From the NCBI RefSeq assembly GCF_900186615.1, contig NZ_LT896588.1, positions 828,789-892,788 on the forward strand: a stretch of DNA of 64,000 nt. The letters are read 5' to 3'. Source of the DNA: Parabacteroides bouchesdurhonensis (GTDB lineage Bacteria > Bacteroidota > Bacteroidia > Bacteroidales > Tannerellaceae). The translations under genes and the position numbers were made by a program. How positions within the stretch are numbered: the first letter of the stretch is position 1; each line of letters begins with the position of its first letter. Of the stretch, positions 45,545 through 53,107 are shown piece by piece. Under the pieces are notes generated by a model. The model ran no database searches. It worked only from the letters and a program-made list of their open reading frames with translations, and was not told where the DNA came from.

Positions 45545-46114
45545 TCATCGGCTTGACCGGATTCTGCTAAGAGAAGGTTGTGTTATTCCTAAAAAAGAGG
45601 CAATATGTCCTAAAGTCACTCGGTGGAAAATGCTGGGATATTCTTTTATCAACTTTTCATAACGTTCTTGGGCAGACAAGTTCAGCCGGGAAATATGAAT
45701 GTCCTGTAAGAGTAGAAAATTTTCTTGCTGTAACACTCTCATCCAATTGGCAATGTCAATACGGGATTTATATAAATCATTCAACTTGTCTATAGAAATG
45801 GAGTAGGTTAAAGTTTCTTCTAAGGTTTCTACATATTCAAATCCTGCTTTGTGCCGATATAAATCCCATGAACCACAAGTCGCATCGCCTTCCATAGAAA
45901 ACCATGTTGTTATTTCTTTTCCATTATGCAGGATATATGAACGTGTTATACCTTTTTCTATAAAATAAACCTGATTGTCAAAACGACCAGCTTGTATGAT
46001 GATAGTTTTAGCCGGAAAAGTCTGTTGTTTGAAACAGTACTTTAGCAGGTGCAATGAATCATGCGAAACAGGATAGAGTTCTTGTATCTTTCTTATTATA
46101 TTATCCATTATCAA
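45545..46114 (-). CDS. Crp/Fnr family transcriptional regulator
   Basis: The 189-residue protein has a cyclic-nucleotide-binding-like N-terminal beta roll (TIIIQAGRFDNQVYFIEKGITRSYI), a dimerisation helix and a C-terminal winged helix LGHIASFLGITQPSLSRIR. No ligand-binding Arg/Ser pair of CAP or Fe-S Cys cluster of FNR is evident. An in-frame ATG two codons later is an equally good start. A -7 box TATTTTTG is at 46132-46139 (minus). It is adjacent to and codirectional with the Nudix-HAD pair and may regulate it. Confidence 0.85.
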   Translation of the reverse strand: MIMDNIIRKIQELYPVSHDSLHLLKYCFKQQTFPAKTIIIQAGRFDNQVYFIEKGITRSYILHNGKEITTWFSMEGDATCGSWDLYRHKAGFEYVETLEETLTYSISIDKLNDLYKSRIDIANWMRVLQQENFLLLQDIHISRLNLSAQERYEKLIKEYPSIFHRVTLGHIASFLGITQPSLSRIRSSR

Positions 46115-46422
46115 TGTTTTTGCTCTTTCTACAAAAATACGAAAACAGAAAGGGATAATATTGTTGCATTCATAGTTTAAAAAGGAATTTGACTATTTTT
46201 AGCAAGGTGGGATGAAAAGAGAACCACGATGTGGATATGTGATATAGGCAAAAGAAATAGGTGGTGCTAAACTACGTTTAGTTTATCCCTTTGTCTATAT
46301 AGCCAAAACGAACTAAACCTATTTCTATTGACAGCAAAATACGTGTGCTGGCGAAAAAAGAAATAGTATTACCTTTTTCGCCAGTATCGTTTTTAGCAAT
46401 CTTTTTCAGTCTTGATTTATCC
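46115..46422. other. intergenic stretch with inverted repeats
   Basis: No ORF is supported. AGAAATAGG (46253-46261) with TTTAGTT (46277-46283) is inverted at AACTAAA-CCTATTTCT (46311-46326). A palindrome CTAAAC-TAC-GTTTAG is at 46267-46281, and CTGGCGAAAAA pairs with TTTTTCGCCAG at 46348-46384. The last may end the DUF1016 transcript; the first pair has no clear role. Confidence 0.55.
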
Positions 46423-47562
46423 TTAATAGTTTGAGGAAGAAATGAACTCTTTTATTTCTTCCTCGGTTGGAAGTTCTATCATGTACTTCTGTACAAAGAT
46501 ATTCGGGTCTAATCCGGCAGTGGCATATTTAACTAATGTATCTCCCTTTTCGGTGCAGAGCAAAATGCCGATAGGCGGATTATCATCCGACTGCATCACT
46601 TCTGCTTTAAAGTAGTTGAGGTACATATTTAACTGTGAAGCATATTCATGGCGGAACTTGTCTATCTTTAATTCCACAATAACATGACATTTCAAAATAC
46701 GGTGATAGAACACAAGGTCGGCAAAGAAATAATCTTCATCAATCAAGATGCGTTTTTGCCGGGCTTCAAAGCAGAAGCCATGTCCCATTTCTAACAGGAA
46801 GTGTTGCAGGTTGTCAAGAATGGCTTGTTCCAAATCAGTTTCTGTCACCAATGCACGTTCATTCAACCCTAAGAACTCCAAAGTAACAGGGGTATTGATA
46901 ACATCTTTAGGTTGTAATAAGGTTGCTTGTTGCTGGACTAAAGCGGAGAGGGCTTCTTTGTTTTTGGATAGTCCGCTACGTTCGTAATATAAAGATGCGA
47001 TTTGTCGCTCCAACTCCTTTACAGACCAGCAGCCACGAATGGTTTCCATTTCATAGAAAGCACGTTTTACCGGGTTCTCAATTCCCGATATAGTGTTTAA
47101 ATGGGTGGAAGATAATTTGTTGAATAATCTATCAGCCGGAATCATCCATGTTTCGGTTTGTGGGTATTTTGTTGATAGTTTCCAAACGCCATTTTCAGAT
47201 TCGGCGGTCACTAACCGCCGAATTGGTTCTGTGAATTCGGCGGTCAATGACTGCCGAATTTGAATTTGTGATGCAATATATTGTGTAACAGGTTCTTTTA
47301 GTTGTGGATAAACAAGGTACAACCGCCTAAATTCACGGAATCTACGTTCATTCAGACCTTTTGTTTTCAGTTGTTGTTCCAGCTTCTTCAACAGTTGTTC
47401 ACCGTAGGCGGCACGGTCTTCTCCGTTCTGCTCAAATTCTACGATATAGCACCCCATAAGCCAGTTACGGGAAGTAAGGGCAAGGTTTACAGCGTGTGCG
47501 GCTTGTGCCTGCAACGTGTTCTGTATCGTGCTGATATGTTTTACTAATGCTTCAAAGTTCAT
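46423..47562 (-). CDS. DUF1016/YhcG-type PD-(D/E)XK nuclease
   Basis: The 379-residue protein has a DUF1016 N-terminal domain (opening with IVEFEQNGEDRAAYGEQLLKKL and the RRFREFRRLY basic helix) and a C-terminal PD-(D/E)XK nuclease fold with D282 in FADLVFY and E297-x-K299 in VIVELKI, followed by QLNMYLNYF. Relatives are common on mobile elements and near restriction or defence genes; direct evidence of function is limited. It is the gene nearest the truncated integrase. Confidence 0.88.
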   Translation of the reverse strand: MNFEALVKHISTIQNTLQAQAAHAVNLALTSRNWLMGCYIVEFEQNGEDRAAYGEQLLKKLEQQLKTKGLNERRFREFRRLYLVYPQLKEPVTQYIASQIQIRQSLTAEFTEPIRRLVTAESENGVWKLSTKYPQTETWMIPADRLFNKLSSTHLNTISGIENPVKRAFYEMETIRGCWSVKELERQIASLYYERSGLSKNKEALSALVQQQATLLQPKDVINTPVTLEFLGLNERALVTETDLEQAILDNLQHFLLEMGHGFCFEARQKRILIDEDYFFADLVFYHRILKCHVIVELKIDKFRHEYASQLNMYLNYFKAEVMQSDDNPPIGILLCTEKGDTLVKYATAGLDPNIFVQKYMIELPTEEEIKEFISSSNY

Positions 47563-47587
47563 AGTTACAAAGATAAGTCTTTTATGG

Positions 47588-47773
47588 TTAAAACTTTAGT
47601 TCGGGTAAGCTGTTTATTGCTTCCTCTTTCAATTTATCCACCGCACGGGTGTACTTCTCCGTATGCTTCAATCCGCTATGCCCTAAAAGGCTGGCTACGG
47701 TTTTGATATTTGCTCCATTATTCAGAATGTTCACGGCAAACGAATGTCGGGCACAATGGAATGTGATAGGCTA
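47588..47773 (-). pseudogene. C-terminal fragment of a tyrosine integrase
   Basis: The minus strand encodes FHCARHSFAVNILNNG, LLGHSGLKHTEKYTR and a stop at 47588, i.e. the His-x-x-Arg box, box-III His and nucleophile Tyr of a tyrosine recombinase, about 61 codons in all. The similarity ends at 47773 where an in-frame TAG stop and unrelated DNA begin. The missing N-terminal two thirds is not elsewhere in the window. This is the likely original integrase of element A, cut by the left end of element B. Confidence 0.85.
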
Positions 47774-48019
47774 TGCAAGGAAAAACATGCAGGTGAAGTT
47801 TGAACGTAAGTCGTTTGAAATGAACGATGTTTCAGTATTCTGCCAAGTAGGGAAAATGCAAACGGCAACGGAATATTGAGGTTGTTCAGTTACCAAACCG
47901 TTAGCCGGGTAGTTACCGAAACGGATGTCGGTAACGGAATGAAGTAAAATGAAGTCCTCACCGTTTTGTTTGCACTCATACACAGTATTTTGCATATCAA
48001 GGAACGCTTATATGGCAAG

Positions 48020-48027
48020 TAATTTTG
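48020..48027 (+). promoter_or_regulatory. -7 box of the first element-B integrase
   Basis: TAATTTTG matches TAnnTTTG, 20 bp before the ATG at 48048. No TTTG occurs at the right distance upstream. Confidence 0.45.
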
Positions 48028-48047
48028 CACTAAAAAGTATAAGCGTT

Positions 48048-49277
48048 ATGAAAGTAGAAAAATTCAAGGTGTTGCTCTACCTTAAAAAGAGCGGACCGGA
48101 CAAGTCGGGCAAAGCCCCGATAATGGGAAGAATCACCGTGAACCGGAGTATGGCGCAATTCAGTTGCAAGCTGTCATGCACGCCGGAACTGTGGAATCCC
48201 CGTGAGAGCCGTCTGAACGGCAAGAGCAGGGAGGCTGTAGAAACCAATGCCAAGATTGAAAAGTTACTGTTAGCGGTAAGCAATGCCTTTGACAGCCTTG
48301 TGAACCGCAAGATTGATTTTGACGCCGCCGATGTGAAAGACCTTTTTCAAGGCAGCATGGAAACGCAGATGACCCTCATGAAAATGACGGACGTTGTCTG
48401 TAACAACCTCAAAGCCCGTATCGGCATAGACAGGGCGAAAGGTACTTATCCTGGCTACCACTATATGCGCCTGACACTCGGAGAGTTCATAGAGCATCGG
48501 TACAAAGTCAGGGATTTGGCTTTCGGTCAGCTGACAGAACAGTTCATCCACGACTATCAGGCATTTGCCACTGGCAATAAGGGTTATGCGATTGATACCG
48601 TCCGCCATCATCTTGCCATCCTGAAAAAGATATGCCGTCTGGCGTATAAGGAGGGGTATGCCGACAGAATCCACTTCCAGCATTTTACCTTGCCGAAGAA
48701 GACGGAAACGACACCACGGGCATTGAGCCGTGAATCGTTCGAGAAAATCCGTGATGTGGAAATACCTGCTTACCGCAAATCCCATATGCTGGCAAGGGAT
48801 ATGTTTCTCTTCGGGTGTTACACCGGGGTCTGTTATGCGGATGTTGTCTCGATTACCCATGAGAACCTATGTACGGATGAGGACGGGGCTTTATGGTTGA
48901 AGTACCGAAGAAAGAAAAACGAACTTCGTGCCAGCGTAAAACTGTTACCGGAAGCGATTGCGCTGATTGAGAAGTATCACAGTGAGGAAAGAGATACCCT
49001 GTTCCCTTTGCTTCGCTGGTCAAATCTCAGGCGGCACATGAAAGCGTTGGCGGCACTGGCAGGTATCAAGGATGACTTGTGCTACCATCAGGCAAGGCAC
49101 AGCTTCGCCTCGCTGATTACGCTTGAAGCGGGTGTGCCGATAGAGACCATCAGCAGGATGCTGGGACACTCCGACATTTCCACGACACAAGTCTATGCCC
49201 GTGTCAGCCCGAAGAAGCTTTTCGAGGACATGGACAAGTTCATAGAAGCCACAAAAGATTTTCAATTAGTTCTTTAA
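48048..49277 (+). CDS. IntDOT-like tyrosine recombinase 1
   Basis: The 409-residue protein has an N-terminal arm-binding domain (EKFKVLLYLKKSG, as in Arm-DNA-bind_5), a SAM-like core-binding domain and a catalytic domain with QARHSFASLI (His/Arg), LGHSDISTTQVYAR (His and Tyr). Box I reads CYTGVCYADV, with Cys where the catalytic Arg of XerD stands. CTnDOT IntDOT likewise lacks this Arg. The frame is open 33 codons upstream, but MKVEKF at 48048 follows the -7 box. It is 21 bp from a second, related recombinase. Confidence 0.92.
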   Translation: MKVEKFKVLLYLKKSGPDKSGKAPIMGRITVNRSMAQFSCKLSCTPELWNPRESRLNGKSREAVETNAKIEKLLLAVSNAFDSLVNRKIDFDAADVKDLFQGSMETQMTLMKMTDVVCNNLKARIGIDRAKGTYPGYHYMRLTLGEFIEHRYKVRDLAFGQLTEQFIHDYQAFATGNKGYAIDTVRHHLAILKKICRLAYKEGYADRIHFQHFTLPKKTETTPRALSRESFEKIRDVEIPAYRKSHMLARDMFLFGCYTGVCYADVVSITHENLCTDEDGALWLKYRRKKNELRASVKLLPEAIALIEKYHSEERDTLFPLLRWSNLRRHMKALAALAGIKDDLCYHQARHSFASLITLEAGVPIETISRMLGHSDISTTQVYARVSPKKLFEDMDKFIEATKDFQLVL

Positions 49278-49298
49278 TCCTCTAATACATACAACGAT

Positions 49299-50510
49299 AT
49301 GCGAAGCACATTTTCACTTTTGCCCTATATCAACCGCAGCAAAGTAAAGGCTGACGGTACGACCGCCATACTCTGCCGTATAACCATTGACGGAAAGCAG
49401 ACCGCCATAAGCACAGGTATATATTGCCGACCGGAAGAATGGAACAGCAAGAAAAACGAGATTAAATCCGTAAGGGAGAACAACCGCTTACGGGAATATC
49501 TGCGACTGACGGAGGAAGCCTACAATGAGATACTGAAATCGCAAGGTGTGGTCAGTGCCGAGATGCTGAAAAACCATATATCCTTGAACAATATCCACCC
49601 GACCACCCTCCTGCAAATGGGAGAATGGGAACGTGAGCGGTTGAAGAAACATTCCGAGGAAATAAACTCCACGTCTTCCTATCGGGCTTCAATGTACTAC
49701 CAAAAGTACCTGACGGACTTTATAGTGTCCATCGGTAAAAAGGACATTCCTCTTGAAGAAGTGACGGAGGATTTCGGCAAGTCCTACAAAGCCCACTTGA
49801 AGAAATGCAAGAACTTCGGGGTTTCCCAGACCAACCATTGCCTGCGTTGGCTGAACCGGCTGTTGTACCTTGCAGTCGATAAGGAGATTCTCCGTGTAAA
49901 TCCCTGTGAGGACTTGGAGTATGAGCCAAAGCCGGAAGCAAGGCACAGGTACATCAGCCGTGAGGATTTCAAGAAGATACTTTCCACACCGATGTATGAC
50001 AAGCGTATGGAATTGGCAAGACGGGCTTTCATATTTTCCATTTTTACCGGGCTGGCGTATGCGGACATAATGCTTTTGCATCCTCACCACATCGGAACGA
50101 ATGCGGACGGCAGACGGTACATCCGCATCAACCGGAAAAAGACAAAGGTGGAGGCGTTCATACCATTACACCCCATAGCTGAGCGGATATTGTCGCTGTA
50201 CAACACGACCGATGACGAGAAGCCCGTGTTTCCTCTTCCCAACCGTGATGCCCTGTGGTTTGAGGTTCACGAGTTGGGAATAACCATAGGAAAAGAGGAA
50301 AACTTGACCTATCATCAAAGTCGGCACAGTTTCGGAACGTTCCTGATTTCAGCGGATATCCCGATTGAGAGCATCGCCAAGATGATGGGGCACTCCAATA
50401 TCCGGACGACACAGGGGTATGCACGGATAACCGATGATAAAATATCCAAGGACATGGATAAATTGATGGAACGGAGAAAGAAAGTATCGGCTGGCGAAAA
50501 GAAGAAATAG
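49299..50510 (+). CDS. IntDOT-like tyrosine recombinase 2
   Basis: The 403-residue protein has the same architecture as its neighbour: opening FSLLPYINRSKVKADG, a core-binding domain with LEEVTEDFGKSYKAHL, and catalytic residues in HQSRHSFGTFLI and MGHSNIRTTQGYAR. Box I is IFTGLAYADI, again without the catalytic Arg (Ala in its place). The two proteins are clearly homologous yet quite diverged, so this is an old tandem pair rather than a recent duplication. They are cotranscribed. Confidence 0.92.
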   Translation: MRSTFSLLPYINRSKVKADGTTAILCRITIDGKQTAISTGIYCRPEEWNSKKNEIKSVRENNRLREYLRLTEEAYNEILKSQGVVSAEMLKNHISLNNIHPTTLLQMGEWERERLKKHSEEINSTSSYRASMYYQKYLTDFIVSIGKKDIPLEEVTEDFGKSYKAHLKKCKNFGVSQTNHCLRWLNRLLYLAVDKEILRVNPCEDLEYEPKPEARHRYISREDFKKILSTPMYDKRMELARRAFIFSIFTGLAYADIMLLHPHHIGTNADGRRYIRINRKKTKVEAFIPLHPIAERILSLYNTTDDEKPVFPLPNRDALWFEVHELGITIGKEENLTYHQSRHSFGTFLISADIPIESIAKMMGHSNIRTTQGYARITDDKISKDMDKLMERRKKVSAGEKKK

Positions 50511-50538
50511 CAAATAATCATCATAAAATAAAGGAATT

Positions 50539-50913
50539 ATGAGCAGAGGTATAATAACAATCAGTGACACGGGTGCGGTCATCATGCCGACCGCACCCGT
50601 GTGGATGACGCAATTTGAGATTGCCGACCTGTTCGGGGTGTTTTCCTGCGATGTCCGCAAGGCGATACGGGCAATCTACAAGGACAAGGAACTGAATGAA
50701 GCCGATACAATGCGATATGTCAGGCAACCGGACGGCATCAGTTATGACGTTTACAGCCTTGAAATGGTCATAGCCGTTGCATTCAGGATATGCAGTAGAG
50801 GAAGTGTCTTGTTCAGACGGTTTGTAATGAGCAAAATGAATTCGCCCAAGAAAGAGACACCTGTTACGTTGTTTGTTTCCTGTGGCAGGGGTAACAACCG
50901 ATGGTATAGCTGA
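50539..50913 (+). CDS. RhuM-like DNA-binding protein, short form
   Basis: The 124-residue protein resembles the N-terminal half of RhuM/virulence-protein family members: PVWMTQFEIADLFGVFSCDVRKAI followed by YDVYSLEMVIAVAFRICSRG. Family members are longer (about 330 residues) and carry a C-terminal extension that is missing here, so it may be a short natural variant or a truncation. It follows the integrase pair by 28 bp and is ended by a strong terminator. Confidence 0.7.
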   Translation: MSRGIITISDTGAVIMPTAPVWMTQFEIADLFGVFSCDVRKAIRAIYKDKELNEADTMRYVRQPDGISYDVYSLEMVIAVAFRICSRGSVLFRRFVMSKMNSPKKETPVTLFVSCGRGNNRWYS

Positions 50914-51255
50914 AGTTCATTCCGCCAGCCACTTGTCCCCGATGTCGGATGCAAAGGTGGCGTGTGGCTTGTATGGCAGTCGCAAGGTCAGGCGGCAAAG
51001 CCGTTTCGGGCAGAATCTTCCTCAAACAAGTTTGAGCGTATTCAGCCCGAAAACCTTGCCGCTGCTTGCCACACGCTTGAAAAAGCATCCGGCAACGGAA
51101 ACAAGCGACTGGCGGGAAATCCGAAAATATAGGGGAACGGCTTACAGACGAAGTGGAATATTGATGCTTCATCCGTAAGCCGTTTCTTTTTTTGCCGAAA
51201 ATCCATTGCTGACGCAATCACAGGGCAGACGGCAAACTGCGCTCCTTCAAGAAAA
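50914..51255. other. intergenic stretch with the convergent terminator
   Basis: I find no supported gene. The region is GC-richer than typical intergenic DNA here, which may mean decayed coding sequence. The terminator lies at 51136-51193. Confidence 0.5.
51136..51193 (+). terminator. rho-independent terminator
   Basis: AACGGCTTAC (51136-51145) pairs with GTAAGCCGTT (51175-51184), followed by TCTTTTTTT. It serves the plus-strand integrase operon and may also act on the HTH pair from the other side. Confidence 0.75.
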
Positions 51256-51561
51256 TCATGTGCCTATCAGTCGGTAGGCGGAGCGGTAGCCGTCATTCAG
51301 CATCCTATCGATGTCGGATTCACGGTAGAGGATTTTACCGCCCAACTGGATATAGGCTATGCGCCCTTCGTTACGGTAGTCTTGAAGTGTCCGGCGGCTT
51401 ACTTTCAGCCGTGCCGATACCTCCTTGTCGGTGAAAAAACGCTCGCCGCCCAGTGTCGGGCGGTAGTTGGCGGTCAGATGCTCTACATTGTCAAGCAATC
51501 GGTCAAGACTGCCCATGAAGTGGATTATCCACTCGTTGTCTTTGTTAATCAGTTCGTTCAT
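51256..51561 (-). CDS. Xis2d-type helix-turn-helix protein
   Basis: The 101-residue protein has an HTH_17 domain: FFTDKEVSARLKVSRRTLQDYRNEG followed by GGKILYRESDIDRML. This small size and fold match the excisionase-type proteins Xis2c/Xis2d of CTnDOT, which lie in tandem with one another and are activated by RteC. Here the pair lies next to the integrase operon, not far from where CTnDOT has its excision genes. It follows 51605-51916 by 43 bp on the same strand. Confidence 0.8.
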   Translation of the reverse strand: MNELINKDNEWIIHFMGSLDRLLDNVEHLTANYRPTLGGERFFTDKEVSARLKVSRRTLQDYRNEGRIAYIQLGGKILYRESDIDRMLNDGYRSAYRLIGT

Positions 51562-51604
51562 ACTTTGGATTTAGTGGAATTATTGTTGTTACTCTATTCG
51601 GTTA

Positions 51605-51916
51605 TCAGATTGTCCTGCCTTTGAACCTTGCTTCTTTTCTCCTGTCCTCCACGATAGAGACGATACGTTTCACATCTTCGGGACGGTAGTAGGTCTTGTG
51701 GTTTATCTGCGAGTAAGCCAATATGCCGTTATCACGAAGCGTCTGCAATGTTCGTGGGCTGATGTTGAGCATCCGGCACACGTCCTGATTGTCCATCCAC
51801 TCGCTCATTCTCTTTTCCCCGTGCCGATGGCAGATGGCATCCATACGGCGGACGAAGCGGTCGAACTTGGCGACCATCGCCTCAAAGGTCTTTCTTTCGA
51901 TTGATACGATTTCCAT
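51605..51916 (-). CDS. Xis2c-type helix-turn-helix protein
   Basis: The 103-residue protein carries WMDNQDVCRMLNISPRTLQTLRDNG and YRPEDVKRIVS, the winged HTH of the excisionase family, preceded by a helical N-terminus. It is the upstream member of the HTH pair. The promoter region on the minus strand has only a poor -7 (TTCCTTTG near 51956), as might be expected for an activator-dependent promoter. An element with a distant direct copy lies 75-120 bp upstream (51991-52035). Confidence 0.8.
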   Translation of the reverse strand: MEIVSIERKTFEAMVAKFDRFVRRMDAICHRHGEKRMSEWMDNQDVCRMLNISPRTLQTLRDNGILAYSQINHKTYYRPEDVKRIVSIVEDRRKEARFKGRTI

Positions 51917-52824
51917 ATTGTCTTTCTTTTAGTTGGTATTGTTTCTTTTGCCGCAAAGGAATATATAATCTGCTGCTCTGCAATGGATTTGCCGAAAGTG
52001 GCAGCGTGTTGCGCCGATACGGTAGCCATTGTCCGTGGGTATCATACAGAAACGGTTCTTTTTGCATGAATGCTGTTCAAACAGAAAGGCTGACTATTTC
52101 CCAATCCGCTTATTTAATAGTTCTCTATATAATAGTTGTGTGGTGAAACAAAGTTTTGGTCGTTTGGAGAGTGACAACATTACATCATGAAATCATTAAA
52201 TCAATGTATCATCAAATTGTCAGACAACCATTGTTTGATTTTCCTCAATACTCGTTTTGGCAGGTATTCAACAAATCCTTTTGATAAGTATTTGAACTTC
52301 TCTATTCTCATGTACTCAGATCTTTCAGCTTTTGAATCATTGTTTGACTAAATAAGGAAATGATTGAATCTGCATTTCGATAAGTGGCTGCATATTGCGT
52401 CGATAGGCAGCCATTGTCCGGTTCAAACCACTGTCCGATACCGTGTTAAGGGCGTAACTTTGCACCCGAACAGTGAGGAATACCCGGATGAAACGACTTG
52501 GAGTTTGAAAGGTGTTTTCCCAATCCGACAAGCGGAGGATTCTTGTGTCCTCAAAGACACAGCAAGATGTCTTTTCAGCCGCTCAAAACGTTTTGAGCAG
52601 CCAAGAAAAGCACTTGTCCTTGCAGGGGGCGGGCTTGCCCTCCGAAGTCGGGAAGCCTCTCAAACCTGCGGTATCTGTGTCATAAGGAAGACGAACTGAA
52701 ACAGTTGAAGTCAGAACTTGCTGACATTGACAGCCTCGTATGACTTATAAGTACAAAGATTTCATTGTAGCCAAACTTATCTTCAGTTTTATTGAAGAAA
52801 CTCCTCCAACGATAAAGAACAGAC
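51917..52824. other. long non-coding stretch between the HTH pair and the AraC remnant
   Basis: No gene can be supported. It holds a ~45-bp imperfect direct repeat (51991-52035 and 52376-52420), an AT-rich segment with repeated ATCA motifs (about 52180-52230), and GC-richer DNA near 52560-52700 that looks like decayed coding sequence. A short open tail (to a stop near 52740) ends ELKQLKSELADIDSLV but has no upstream part. Confidence 0.55.
51991..52420. repeat. ~45-bp imperfect direct repeat, two copies 385 bp apart
   Basis: Both copies (51991-52035 and 52376-52420) contain AGTGGC, TTGCG, CGATA and end in AGCCATTGTCCG, with roughly three quarters of positions matching by eye. The first is upstream of the Xis2c-type gene. 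Confidence 0.65.
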
Positions 52825-53080
52825 TTACATTTGGTTCTTTTTACGATATTCAAGAGGAGACATACCTGTATTACGGCGAAAGAAACATGCAAGATATGGC
52901 GGGTCTTCAAAGTTGAGTTCAGCTGAGATCTCCTTTATTGGTAATGAAGTATTAACAAGCATATTTTTTATTTCATTTATCAAATAGGTGTCTATCAATT
53001 CCTTCGGAGCAATTTCTATGTGTTTGCATTAGTTTATTGAGATAATCGGGTGTGACACATAAGTTGAATTCCTCAAAAAA
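52825..53080 (-). pseudogene. AraC-family regulator remnant (C-terminal domain, frameshifted)
   Basis: The minus strand encodes FNLCVTPDYLNKLMQTH in one frame and, after a shift near 53015-53025, APKELIDTYLINEIKNML, LPIKEISAELNFEDP and FRRNTGMSPLEYRKKNQM then stop. These are the two HTH motifs of an AraC DNA-binding domain. The N-terminal ligand domain is gone. It lies directly downstream of an intact but different AraC gene. Confidence 0.85.
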
Positions 53081-53107
53081 TATCCAACTTATGGCTTTAT
53101 TTTATCC

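Noticed and set aside
47771-47995. 74-codon minus-strand frame at the left end of element B
   Set aside because: It ends exactly at the insertion junction, shows no recognisable family and lies where att and arm sites are expected. It could be a small real gene but the support is too weak.
48048-50510. recent duplication of one integrase
   Set aside because: The two proteins share architecture but differ at most positions; the DNA does not align as a duplication.
52364-52699. 111-codon plus-strand frame
   Set aside because: No domain and mixed composition; it overlaps one copy of the direct repeat, so it is more likely non-coding or decayed.
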